From Clostridia bacterium (GTDB lineage Bacteria; Bacillota; Clostridia; TANB77; CAG-508): DNA of 64,000 nt. The translations under genes and the position numbers were made by a program. This document shows positions 42,760-52,300 of the stretch, in pieces. Below the pieces are notes generated by a model that saw only the letters and a list, made by a program, of their open reading frames with translations, was not told the origin of the DNA and did no database searches. Location of the stretch: contig JAFUYJ010000026.1 of NCBI GenBank assembly GCA_017470645.1, positions 1 to 64,000 on the forward strand. Direction: 5' to 3'. Numbering within the stretch: position 1 is the first letter of the stretch; each line of letters opens with the position of its first letter.

Positions 42760-42889
42760 AAAAAGTAATAAAATCAAAAGGACATGCATATAATATAATA
42801 TACATTCAAAAAAACAAGCAAAACAAGTCAAAAACCGCCAAAACACTGAAGTTTACAGCACTCTATAATTATGTAAAATTTATACAAAT

Positions 42890-42918
42890 TTGACATATTT
42901 TGACAAACATGGTATAAT
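42890..42918 (+). promoter_or_regulatory. Promoter of the YabE-like gene
   Basis: TTGACA-17-TATAAT, a perfect sigmaA consensus. Confidence 0.8.
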
Positions 42919-42954
42919 ATTAATTGTCTTAGTTAAAGGAGGGACAAATATCTT

Positions 42955-43989
42955 ATGAAAAAAGATGATAAGGCTTCGATATCTTTAAAAAAGGTTATAT
43001 CCGTAAGTATTATTTTATTATTATTTATGGGAATAAGCGTCTTAGCCGTAAATTCAAAAGTAAACAATGTTAAAATTATCCTTTCAAATGGATATGAAAT
43101 GGATGTTTTAACTACGAAAGAGAAAGTTTCAGATATATTAAACGACAATCATATTATATTATTACCAGATGAAAAGGTAATACCTGGATTAGACTCAAAT
43201 ATATCAGATAACAAGACAATAAGAATTACAACTGACGATGAATTAACTGTAAAAGTTACAGAAGCAGCAGTAACTTCAAATGATGTTACAGTTGAAGACT
43301 TGTTAGCTGAAAACTATGAAAACATAGTAGAAAAACTAGTAGTAGAAGAAACTACAATTCCTTACGAAACAGAAACAAAAGACGTTTCAACAGGAACAAA
43401 TAAAAAAGAAGTTATTACACAAAATGGTGTAGATGGTATAAGTAAAACAACTTATAAAGTAAAATATCAAAATGATGTTGAAATATCAAGAACAGAAATT
43501 TCTAAAGAAACTACAAAAGAACCAATTAAAAAAATAGTCGAAATAAGAGACAACGAAGTAGTTTCAAGAGACAGCACATCAAGAAATACAAATACAAGCA
43601 AAGCTAAAACAGCTGCTGCATCAGCAAGTGCAAATGGAAACTCATTGGCTGCAAAAGTTGAAGGAAAAACACCTTCAGTAGTTACATTAAATGCATCTGC
43701 ATATACTGCATCAACATGTGGTAAAGCTGCAGGTTCAGCTGGATACGGTAGAACAGCTTCAGGAGCATATGCTTCAGCATGGTGTACAGTAGCTGCCGGA
43801 AAAGGATACCCAATGGGAACTATAATATACATTCCATATTTCGCTAATAAGCCAAATGGTGGATGGTTCGTAGTTCAAGATAGAGGTGGAGCTATTTCAA
43901 ACAACAAACTTGATATTTACATGAACACATATAATGAATGTATAAACTTCGGTAGAAGAAATCTTGAATGTTATGTATATTTACCATAA
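42955..43989 (+). CDS. YabE-like wall protein: DUF348, G5 and 3D domains
   Basis: An exported or membrane-tethered wall hydrolase-like protein. A helix (about 13-32) is followed by a DUF348 ubiquitin-like segment (about 36-75, DVLTTKEKVSDILNDN), a second DUF348-like stretch, a G5-like domain (about 120-195), an Ala/Ser-rich linker, and a C-terminal 3D domain (about 240-344) with TASGAYASAWCTVAAG, WFVVQDRGGAI and NNKLDIYM, whose Asp residues give the domain its name. YabE and related Rpf/Sps-like proteins cleave peptidoglycan. A near-perfect promoter lies at 42890-42918. AAAGGAGGG is about 12 nt from the ATG, longer than usual. Confidence 0.9.
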   Translation: MKKDDKASISLKKVISVSIILLLFMGISVLAVNSKVNNVKIILSNGYEMDVLTTKEKVSDILNDNHIILLPDEKVIPGLDSNISDNKTIRITTDDELTVKVTEAAVTSNDVTVEDLLAENYENIVEKLVVEETTIPYETETKDVSTGTNKKEVITQNGVDGISKTTYKVKYQNDVEISRTEISKETTKEPIKKIVEIRDNEVVSRDSTSRNTNTSKAKTAAASASANGNSLAAKVEGKTPSVVTLNASAYTASTCGKAAGSAGYGRTASGAYASAWCTVAAGKGYPMGTIIYIPYFANKPNGGWFVVQDRGGAISNNKLDIYMNTYNECINFGRRNLECYVYLP

Positions 43990-44019
43990 CGCAAGATAAA
44001 AAATAAAAAATAAGACAAT

Positions 44020-44052
44020 AAATCGCACTGGTATAGCTAGTGCGATTTTTTT
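44020..44052 (+). terminator. Intrinsic terminator of the YabE-like gene
   Basis: AATCGCACT and AGTGCGATT form a 9-bp stem with a 9-nt loop and a run of U residues. Confidence 0.85.
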
Positions 44053-44057
44053 GTGAC

Positions 44058-44116
44058 GAAACTTTCTGGGACGTGGAACTTTCGGGGGCCAAAAAGTTCC
44101 ACGTCCCCAAAAGTCT
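44058..44116 (+). repeat. Dispersed palindrome, variant with GGGACGTGGAAC
   Basis: GAAACTTTCTGGGACGTGGAACTTT pairs with AAAGTTCCACGTCCCC and AAAAGTCTC across a 10-nt loop, with two or three mismatches. Unlike the others it sits behind a terminator instead of a stop codon. Confidence 0.75.
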
Positions 44117-44122
44117 CAAGGG

Positions 44123-44151
44123 TTGCAAAATCGCAGGAAATGTGATAAAAT
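44123..44151 (+). promoter_or_regulatory. Promoter of the AI-2E transporter gene
   Basis: TTGCAA-17-TAAAAT, 33 nt before the start codon. Confidence 0.55.
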
Positions 44152-44184
44152 AAAGGTCAAATTCACATAGAAGGAGATAATTAA

Positions 44185-45303
44185 ATGAAAGAAAGAAGAG
44201 TATGGACAAAATGGTTTTATTGGTTCACATTTGCTGTTTCAATAATTCTAATATATAAAGTACTTGACAATTTCACAGCAATAGGCAAATGGTTCGCAGG
44301 ATTTTTTCACATAATGATGCCATTTGTTCTAGGAATCATAATGGCGTATATTTTATACGTGCCTGCAAGAAATATTGAAAAATTAATAAAAAAAATAAAC
44401 ATTAAAGGATTAAGAATTATAACAAAAAAAGCAAGAGTTTTATCAGTAGCAGTAGTATATGCAGGCGTAATCGCAATATTAGCACTAGTAATAAAATACA
44501 TAGTGCCAATAGCAGCCTCAAGTATAATAGACTTTGTAAATCACTTTCAAGAGTATTACAATATAATATCAACCGAAATAAATGCACTGCCAGAAGACTC
44601 AGTGTTGAAAAGTGAAGCAGTAGTTAATGCAGTAAGTAAAATAGGACAAATAAATTTAACTGAATATATAAACATAGAAAAACTTACACAATACGCACAA
44701 GGAGCAATTAGCATCGCAACAGGTATATTTAATTTCTTTGTATCAATTATAGTGTCAGCATATATTTTACTTGAAAGGGGAGAGATACTTAAGTTCTTAA
44801 GAAAAGTATCAAAAGCAATATTTAAAAATGATGTATATCAAAATGTAGCAAAATACTTCAATAGAACAAACGAAATATTTTTAAAATTCTTAGCTAGCCA
44901 ATTGCTAGACGGAATAGTAGTAGGAATATTAACATCAATAGCAATGAGTATTTTAGGAGTTAAATATGCAGTAGTTTTAGGAATAATGATAGGATTATTC
45001 AATATGATTCCTTACTTTGGAGCAATCATAGCAGTAATAGTTGCAACAATAATAACCATAATTACAGGAGGACTTACACAAGCAATATGGATGATTGTAA
45101 TTGTTACAATCTTGCAACAGATTGATGCTAACATTATTAACCCTAAAATTGTGGGTGAATCTTTAAAAATAAGCCCACTACTAGTAATATTTGCAGTAAC
45201 ATTAGGAGGAGCATATTTTGGAATACTAGGAATGTTCCTTGCAGTGCCAATCGCAGCGATAATAAAGGTTTTGATTGAAGATTATATTGAGATGAAGGAA
45301 TAA
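44185..45303 (+). CDS. AI-2E family (PerM/YdbO-type) membrane transporter
   Basis: A polytopic membrane protein with about eight helices and the large soluble loop between helices 3 and 4 that marks the AI-2 exporter/PerM family. The C-terminal half has GIMIGLFNMIPYFGAIIAV, QQIDANIINPKIVGESLKISP and FGILGMFLAVPIAAIIKV, the conserved end of these proteins. Members export autoinducer-2, or act in Na/H exchange or permease roles; the substrate here is unknown. Length 372 is normal. GGAGATAATTAA precedes the ATG, and a promoter is at 44123-44151. The dispersed palindrome follows 13 nt after the stop. Confidence 0.92.
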   Translation: MKERRVWTKWFYWFTFAVSIILIYKVLDNFTAIGKWFAGFFHIMMPFVLGIIMAYILYVPARNIEKLIKKINIKGLRIITKKARVLSVAVVYAGVIAILALVIKYIVPIAASSIIDFVNHFQEYYNIISTEINALPEDSVLKSEAVVNAVSKIGQINLTEYINIEKLTQYAQGAISIATGIFNFFVSIIVSAYILLERGEILKFLRKVSKAIFKNDVYQNVAKYFNRTNEIFLKFLASQLLDGIVVGILTSIAMSILGVKYAVVLGIMIGLFNMIPYFGAIIAVIVATIITIITGGLTQAIWMIVIVTILQQIDANIINPKIVGESLKISPLLVIFAVTLGGAYFGILGMFLAVPIAAIIKVLIEDYIEMKE

Positions 45304-45316
45304 TTTTTTATGGATA

Positions 45317-45379
45317 TTTTGGGGACACTGACAAAAAGTTCCACAGTATATGTGAAACTTTTTGTCAGTGTCCCCAAAA
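45317..45379 (+). repeat. Dispersed palindrome, 29-bp arms
   Basis: Arms 45317-45345 and 45351-45379 pair with one mismatch around a 5-nt loop, 13 nt after the AI-2E gene stop. The core is GGGGACACTGACAAAAAG. Confidence 0.9.
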
Positions 45380-45416
45380 GTTTCGCTTGCAAATTTTAAA
45401 AAATTTTGCGCTCCCA

Positions 45417-45445
45417 TTGCAATTAAAAAATAAGTATATTATAAT
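45417..45445 (+). promoter_or_regulatory. Promoter of the camelysin-like gene pair
   Basis: TTGCAA-17-TATAAT, 35 nt before the start codon. Confidence 0.6.
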
Positions 45446-45480
45446 TAAAATGTAAAAAACTAAAGAAAAGGAGAACTATT

Positions 45481-46209
45481 ATGACTAAAAAGAAAAAAAT
45501 AATAATTATTTCATCAATAGTAGTTGCATCTTTTATAATAATTGGAATTGTATATGCATTTTTTACAGATTTTGAAAAACTAACAAACAAGCTTGCTTTG
45601 GGAACATTAAATATTGAAGATACAGAAATATCATTCAAAAAAGCAAATGGAGACGATGCAGACTTATTAGAGCCAGGAGATATAAACACATTATCATGGA
45701 CGACCAAAAACGTTGGAACATCTGGAGCTTTAACAAGACAAACGCTAGAGTTGTATTGGACAGACGACCTAGATGTTGGAGTTAACACTTTAATATACAT
45801 GTATCCTGCAAACATGACCGACGAAGCAATTTTAGCTGATTATGCAAAAGGTGAAGAATCAGAATACGCAATTGAATTAACAGATGTAACAAGAACGATA
45901 GAAGGAAAAAACAAAAACGGTGTTAAATATCAATTCATCGGAGACACACTAAACGGATCAGACAACATAGAAGTAAGCAACGAAGTAAATTATAATTCAG
46001 ATGTAGCTGCAGTAATCGATAGCAATATAAATACAGACGATACAAATAAAAAAGAAGATTCAATAGCATACAAAATCTTACTAAGTCCAGACACAAGTTA
46101 CCTATATCAAGGAAGAAAATTATCAGTATTTTTAACAACAGAAGGTATGCAATACACAGAAGATGGTAGTGGAACATGGACAGTTGAAGACACACAACAA
46201 ATTCCTTAA
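45481..46209 (+). CDS. TasA/camelysin-like SipW-dependent exported protein
   Basis: A signal helix (about 7-27) runs into VYAFFTDFEKLTNKLALGTL, the classic camelysin/TasA start in which SipW cuts within or before the A-FFTD motif. The mature domain has IEDTEISFKK, a beta-sandwich-like pattern and TSYLYQGRKLSVFLTTEGMQ near the end. It differs from the AYAKY-type subunits of the operon at 12.5-15.4 kb. It has its own promoter (45417-45445) and AAAGGAG. No signal peptidase gene is adjacent, so the SipW at 14214 may serve it in trans. Confidence 0.8.
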   Translation: MTKKKKIIIISSIVVASFIIIGIVYAFFTDFEKLTNKLALGTLNIEDTEISFKKANGDDADLLEPGDINTLSWTTKNVGTSGALTRQTLELYWTDDLDVGVNTLIYMYPANMTDEAILADYAKGEESEYAIELTDVTRTIEGKNKNGVKYQFIGDTLNGSDNIEVSNEVNYNSDVAAVIDSNINTDDTNKKEDSIAYKILLSPDTSYLYQGRKLSVFLTTEGMQYTEDGSGTWTVEDTQQIP

Positions 46210-46309
46210 TGATCTAGAAAATAGAATAAAATAATAAAAGCTAAACTGTAACTAAACAAAAGAATAGTGTTACAAGAGCATAAAAATACGAAAGAAAGGA
46301 ATAAAAGCT

Positions 46310-46990
46310 ATGAGTGAAAAATTAAATAACGAAAACGTCCAAAGTGCTAAATCCGTAAAGAAAATAATAGCAGACAACAAAGTTAAAATATCAATCATTG
46401 CAGCAATCATAGTTGCAATAGCAATACTAATTCCAATAGGATACGCACTATTTTCAGATACAGAAAATAAACAATCTGAAATAAAACTAGGAACAATTCA
46501 AGTAGACCTAGTAGAAGATTGGCCAGATAGAGGAGACACAATCACAACAGATGATGGTGAAACAGAGACCTATGATGAGTTTGGTATTTCTAAAAAGACA
46601 AAAAAAGTCTGGGGTGAATCAAAAGGAAACTTAGATGCGTATGTGCGTATAAGATGTATACCAGTTGTAGAATATAATAATCGTAAAGATGGTACAGGAG
46701 AGTGGATAACATTACCTGTATCACAAGGAGATATAGTAGTTACAGTAAACGGAGAAGATTGGATTCAACAAGGAGATTACTGGTACTACAAAAACATATT
46801 AAAACCAACAAAAGAAACAAGTAAAATGCAAATAGATTGGAACGTAACAGAACTTCCAAGTGAGTTAGAAGGTTATGCAGTGAGAACAGATGTAAGAGTT
46901 ATATTAGAATATGCACAGACAACTAACGATAAGTGGAAAACTTTGTTCCAAATTGATGATTTGCCTGCTGGAGTTCAGAGGGTTGAATAA
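46310..46990 (+). CDS. TasA/camelysin-like SipW-dependent exported protein, second copy
   Basis: A charged head of about 25 residues, a signal helix (about 26-45) and GYALFSDTENKQSEIKLGTIQVDL, which aligns with YAFFTDFEKLTNKLALGTLNIED of the preceding protein. The mature part is about 180 residues with a Trp/Tyr-rich middle (EDWIQQGDYWYYKNIL) and a beta-rich end (VRTDVRVILEYAQTT). It lies 100 nt after its relative, so they are likely co-transcribed and could form a heteropolymer or fibre-anchor pair. GAAAGGA precedes the ATG. A palindrome of the dispersed family follows. Confidence 0.78.
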   Translation: MSEKLNNENVQSAKSVKKIIADNKVKISIIAAIIVAIAILIPIGYALFSDTENKQSEIKLGTIQVDLVEDWPDRGDTITTDDGETETYDEFGISKKTKKVWGESKGNLDAYVRIRCIPVVEYNNRKDGTGEWITLPVSQGDIVVTVNGEDWIQQGDYWYYKNILKPTKETSKMQIDWNVTELPSELEGYAVRTDVRVILEYAQTTNDKWKTLFQIDDLPAGVQRVE

Positions 46991-46998
46991 TTATTTAA

Positions 46999-47060
46999 GA
47001 GACTTTTGGGGACACTGGTAAAAAGCATCACACAAGTGATACTTTTTACCAGTGTCTTTT
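46999..47060 (+). repeat. Dispersed palindrome, GGTAAAAAGCATCAC variant
   Basis: GACACTGGTAAAAAGCATCAC (47011-47031) pairs with GTGATACTTTTTACCAGTGTC (47036-47056) with one mismatch. The right outer arm has decayed to TTTTAATT, which could act as a U-run. Confidence 0.85.
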
Positions 47061-47094
47061 AATTAATCGTAATTCCTAATAAATTTGCAAAATT

Positions 47095-47123
47095 TTTACA
47101 AATTTAGAAATATATGTTATAAT
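47095..47123 (+). promoter_or_regulatory. Promoter of the dockerin gene, twin of that at 5148
   Basis: TTTACA-17-TATAAT. It is nearly identical to 5148-5176 over 29 nt, although the gene it drives has foreign base composition. Confidence 0.65.
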
Positions 47124-47196
47124 TATAGTAAGGTGCTAAATGCACAATCATACGAACATTGAAAAACAAATATCTTCATCAAAAGGAGGAATAACT

Positions 47197-49089
47197 ATGA
47201 TGAAAAAAATGCGGAAGTTCGTTGCAGTAGTATGTGCCACGTTAATGAGTCTGTCTAGCATTGGAATTAATGCTGCGGCTATTGATGTTAACTTCGACAC
47301 AAATGTGACGAAAACGGAATCAGAAGCAGAGGCTAAAGTTACAGTTTGGGGAGACTCAAACTGCGACAACGACGTTACAATGGATGATGCTGTAACAATT
47401 CTGAACTACGTTGCTTTACCTACTAAATACAGTATTGGAAAAGCAGAAGGTATGTCTCAGAAAGGTTATCTCCAGGCTGACGTATACAGAAATGGTGATG
47501 GAGTAAACGGAATGGATGCTCTTTCGATCATGAAGTATAAAGCCAAGGAGCTGGAGTCACTGCCTGAGTCGTATCTTGTACCGCCCACAACAACAACTGT
47601 TGTTACTACGGTTATAACAACTACGACTACAAAGGCAATAACGACTACTACAGCAAAGCCTACTACGACAACCACAACCAAGGCAACGACCACGACGGCC
47701 AAGCCTACCACGACAACTACGACGAAGGCGACTACCACGATGGCCAAGCCTACGACGACAACCACGACGAAGGCGACGACCACCACGGCCAAGCCTACCA
47801 CGACAACTACGACGAAGGCAACAACCACCACGGCAAAGCCTACGACGTCAACTACGACGAAGGCGACTACCACGACGGCTAAGCCTACTACGACCACCAC
47901 GACGAAGGCGACGACCACCACGGCCAAGCCTACCACGACCACCACGACGAAGGCGACGACAACAACGACAAGCACAACAACAACAACGACTTCAACGTCA
48001 ACGACAACAAGCACAACGACCACAACAACAGTTCCTAACGACTGGACCCCGCCTCAGAAAGCAGATCTAATCCACGAAGGCGAGCAGATCGATGACGATA
48101 CCTATAATATCCTCATCAACACAGCGGAAATGTTTAACATTGACCGCTATGAAATAATCTGGTCGCATCATCCAATAGCCTACGCGTACGCAGCACCAGA
48201 CGCATACTTCTGTATGCGAGAAGGTTTTGCATATGGCTTCGGAATCCAGCTCATACCTAGTTCGGATATTTCCGAGGTATGCCCTGGAATGAAGAAGCTA
48301 AAGGCTTCAACATATAAAATGAACAATGATTACCTTGCGTATAGGCCGCTTGTAGCAGCAGACGACACAGAAGATGTTTTGTCTAGCTATGAAGTTACTA
48401 TAGACGCATATAAAGAGGATAAGGTTATAATTGCTGGCATTAATAAAATTATTGAGCCAGACACCGATCCAGGAAGTTCATTATATATGTCTGATTTAGA
48501 ATTTGGTAATGAATACAATGTATTCAACTTCATAGGTTGGTATCTCATACCAATCGATGAAGAGGGAAATCAGATACTTGAATTAAATACAGCAGAGCAC
48601 AATACTTCAGTTACACCTGCTGCAGAAATAGAGTACTGGTTTACCAACGTGGAACTTGAAGGTGAGGTCGCACCAATAGTAAGATGGCTGTTTAATGAAT
48701 TCGTGTTTACAGCACGTCAATTCAATATGCCGGATTTCAAAGTGGTGTATAATAACAACCATGATGAGCCGTTATTATATGGCTTTACCAGAGGCACAAA
48801 CTTAGATTTGTTCAATCTGGGCAAAGGTACAGTTCAAATTATACCTACTTCGGAAATCGTTAATGTAATTGACGTAGAAGCTCGTTGCGTTGATGTAGCA
48901 GACTACGAATATTACTTAAATGAGGTAGCGAATCCTTACTATTATGTGACGTTAGGAGAAAACGACAGAAGAGACCTTGACGAAAACGCTTTTTATATCT
49001 GGTCAAAAAATGACAGCTATAATGTATACTTCTTAGTTCCTCTTGATGAAGATGGCAATGAGGATTTAAGGTTATACGTAACCAGATAA
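47197..49089 (+). CDS. Secreted dockerin-like protein with Thr/Lys/Pro repeat linker
   Basis: A signal peptide (about 1-27, ending GINAAA) is followed by a dockerin-like pair of Ca-binding loops (about 45-125): GDSNCDNDVTMDDAVTIL and ADVYRNGDGVNGMDALSIMK, the latter resembling Ruminococcus-type dockerins. A Thr-rich linker (about 128-275) holds seven close copies of a 15-residue AKPTTTTTTKATTT-type unit, then two related domains (about 290-450 and 480-630). Base composition is clearly higher in GC than the neighbours, indicating transfer. ATG 47197 has AAAGGAGG 6 nt upstream; the ATG at 47140 has none. The promoter is at 47095-47123. It would attach to a cohesin-bearing surface or scaffold. 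Confidence 0.8.
   Translation: MMKKMRKFVAVVCATLMSLSSIGINAAAIDVNFDTNVTKTESEAEAKVTVWGDSNCDNDVTMDDAVTILNYVALPTKYSIGKAEGMSQKGYLQADVYRNGDGVNGMDALSIMKYKAKELESLPESYLVPPTTTTVVTTVITTTTTKAITTTTAKPTTTTTTKATTTTAKPTTTTTTKATTTMAKPTTTTTTKATTTTAKPTTTTTTKATTTTAKPTTSTTTKATTTTAKPTTTTTTKATTTTAKPTTTTTTKATTTTTSTTTTTTSTSTTTSTTTTTTVPNDWTPPQKADLIHEGEQIDDDTYNILINTAEMFNIDRYEIIWSHHPIAYAYAAPDAYFCMREGFAYGFGIQLIPSSDISEVCPGMKKLKASTYKMNNDYLAYRPLVAADDTEDVLSSYEVTIDAYKEDKVIIAGINKIIEPDTDPGSSLYMSDLEFGNEYNVFNFIGWYLIPIDEEGNQILELNTAEHNTSVTPAAEIEYWFTNVELEGEVAPIVRWLFNEFVFTARQFNMPDFKVVYNNNHDEPLLYGFTRGTNLDLFNLGKGTVQIIPTSEIVNVIDVEARCVDVADYEYYLNEVANPYYYVTLGENDRRDLDENAFYIWSKNDSYNVYFLVPLDEDGNEDLRLYVTR
47600..48030 (+). repeat. Tandem repeats encoding the Thr-rich linker
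   Basis: Units of about 45 nt encoding AKPTTTTTTKATTT-type blocks, seven close copies, then irregular Thr/Ser codons. The third bases vary among ACG, ACC and ACA, so the DNA is less repetitive than the protein. Confidence 0.85.
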
Positions 49090-49099
49090 TCTAATGTGA

Positions 49100-49133
49100 A
49101 ACCAACCCTTATAATTAAGGGTTGGTTTTTTTT
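49100..49133 (+). terminator. Intrinsic terminator of the dockerin gene
   Basis: AACCAACCCTT and AAGGGTTGGTT form a perfect 11-bp stem with a 6-nt loop, followed by U residues. Confidence 0.9.
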
Positions 49134-49278
49134 AGTCCACAAATTCACTCTTCCCTAAGGAAAAATTAATAAAAAAGTCTAATATTACAATAATAATTCA
49201 AAATTTTAATACAAATGTAATAATTAGACAAACGAATATATCCCTAAATAAACGTATAAATCTGTAATATATATGACA

Positions 49279-49306
49279 TTGAAAACAATAAAAAAATCCT
49301 TATAAT
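49279..49306 (+). promoter_or_regulatory. Promoter of the giant RCC1/Cna-B gene
   Basis: TTGAAA-16-TATAAT, 51 nt before the start codon. Confidence 0.5.
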
Positions 49307-49357
49307 AAAAAAAGAATGTTAAGAAAACACAAAAATCTAATTTAGGAGGAAGAACTT

Positions 49358-52300
49358 ATGAAAAATTTAGTGAAAGGGAACTTATTGAAAAAATTCATTT
49401 CTATTATATTGATATTGGCAATAGTTATACCATATTTACCAATGTCAGTATTTGCAAATAATGAACAAGAAACAGAAGAAAATGAATTCGCAGGAATAGT
49501 AGATTTAGACGTTGCATGGACAACAGGTGATGAAATATTAAATGGATATGCAACAAATAATTACAAATTGCAATACACATTGAGACTTAATCAAATTGCT
49601 AGCGGATTTGAAGATGTAAAAGTCAATATTGAAACCGATAACGTAGCAGGAGTAAATGACTACGTTTATTGTAGTATTCAAGAAATGAGTGGTAACGGCT
49701 TTTCAACAATAAACTATGGAAACAAAGATACAGGTTCATCTTTACAAGAAAATGTTAGCGTTGGATTTAGAAATAAAAATGAAACTCTAAATAGAACAGT
49801 AACTGTAAAAGCAACAGGAAAATATAAAGATGCTAGCAATCCAAATGCAATAGATGGATATGTAACATTTTCAGTAAAGAAAGAATTAAAAGCAAATATC
49901 ACACCATATGATAAAAGGGTTACACCATACAACGTAACTTTGCAATGGTCTGAAAATGGTTTAGGAAGACCAAAAGCAACATATAACAGAACTGATTTAG
50001 GAAGAAATATATATGGAGGAAATTTAGGATGGTATATGACTAAATTAAACGCAAGTTATCCTTTATATATATATTCAGGTTCATTAACTCAAAAATTAGA
50101 TTTAAAAGTAACTATAAATAGATACAATGTTGAAAACAATGTAAATGTAAGCAAATTAGGAGATGGGTATACAATAGACTGGGATGGATTGGATACTCTA
50201 TTAGGAACTCCAACACAAACAACAAATGATGATGGTTCAATTACATATACATTTAGTAAAGGTGTAGAAAGCGAAACATTAGACAGAAACCAAACATTTA
50301 GTGTTGATAAAGAATTCAACATAAAAGTTGTATATCAAACACCAAATACAAACCCAACAGAAGGAAGTCCAGAACAATACACATATTTTACATACCAAGC
50401 TGTTTTAGACACACAAGGATTTAAAACCGAACAAAATTGGGGAGAAAATGAAAGTGTTGAAAAAGTTACAAAGAGCACATCAATTTATGACAGAAGCTCT
50501 GCAGCAGTTTACAGTTATACACCAGGAAATACTGCATGGGTAGATGCAGATTATAGTAATGGTGAATATCTACCAGAGGATTTTATTTCAAAACTAAAAA
50601 CAGATAGAACTGTTTCATTAGATACAACAGTAGACATGACATATGTAGCTGGAGATATACGTTGGTCAGACGGAGATTATATTTCATTTAAAACACCAAC
50701 ATTAAGATATATGGCAGATGATGGAAGCTTAAATACAATAAACTTAAATGCAAATCAGTTAAAAATAAACAAAGTATCAACTTCATATGATATAGGAAGT
50801 AAATTTGTTAATGGTAGTGAAAATTCAGAAATAAATGGAGAATATAATGTATCAAGTAATACAAATACATTTACAATATCTTTACCAGATCCAGTAACTA
50901 ATCTTTCTGCATATGCTACTGACGTATACAGAAGCCAAACATTTAGTGACGTTTTTAATTTAACATATCAAGTAAATGCAGATGTATTAGGTTTAACTGA
51001 TAACGAATTAGAAAATATAGTATCACTTTCTTTTGAATTAGAGCTACATGGACCAAATACAAGTACAGGTAAATCACTACTAACATTGAAGAATCAATCA
51101 TTTTTAAATGAAGTAAAATATTCATACATGGAAATGGAATTAGTAGGAGACTTTGATACTTCTGAAGCAAATATTGGAAAATCAGAATCAAAAAGTGTAA
51201 AACTAAGAATGTATAGAAACCAAAGAACATTTGGAAATGACACAGATGAAAAGAAAAAAGTTGTATTAAATGAAAATCCAACTTTCTTCGTAAGTTTACC
51301 TAATGGATTTGATTATTCAAATATAGATGTAAGGTCTTCAAATGATAAAATAATCATTGATGAAGATAACTTAGATCTTATTCCGGTAAACGGAGAACAA
51401 GTTTTAGTAATTCCTTGTGTTGGAACATATGATAGTAGAGAATTAGAAGAAGTTGACATTACTATAACATATACTAGAACATTAAAAAACACATCAAATA
51501 GATCATTTAATATAAGTGCTTACATGATAACAGATAATGAAAATTATGTAAGAAAAACAAATAACATAAATAACTTCCATAAAGATGGAGAAGAAGCACC
51601 AGACAGCTTATTCTATACATATGAATCATTTAATCTTGTTGGTGGAAGTGAGTTAAATGCAAGAACAAAGTTGATAGTTAATGAAGAATATGATCCAAAT
51701 AATGCAGAAAGTGCTGGGCAAAAGAACAATCCAGCAATAGTAGATTTTAGTAAAGACGAAGTTTCAATTAGATCACAAGTTGACGCCAAAGGTGACACAT
51801 TAACAAATGTAGAAATATTAACAAGATTACCATTTGCAAATAATACATACATATATAATACTGATAATCAATTAATAGAGGCAAATTATAATGCAGATGG
51901 AGAATTAAATGACTTTATAGATGATCATCAAGACAAATTAAAAGGTGTAGCAAAAAATACTGCAATACCACAACTTACATTTTCTAATATTGCTGTTAAC
52001 GGAGTATATAGAATAAAAGGAACAAGTGTTACTAAAATAAATGATAGCGAATATCAAATATACTATACAACACAAGATGATGCTGAATTTGATTCAACAA
52101 CTTTTGTAAGATACGAAGAAGGAGTATCAGACTTATCACAAGCTAAGAACATAAAAGTTGTCTTAGAAGATGAAAATGGAACTCAAACAGAAATAAAAAC
52201 AGGAGAATCAATATACGTAGAATATAATGTAACAATGCCAGACAATTCAGGAATGATGGCAACAACATCATCAATAAAATACACAAGAAAATCAAATTCT

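Noticed and set aside
47466-48023. Minus-strand Val-rich open frame of 185 codons
   Set aside because: It is the shadow of the Thr-codon repeats on the plus strand; it has no ribosome site and its composition is an artefact.
47600-48030. CRISPR-like array
   Set aside because: The repeats are in-frame coding units with no unique spacers of constant length. No CRISPR array was seen anywhere in the window.
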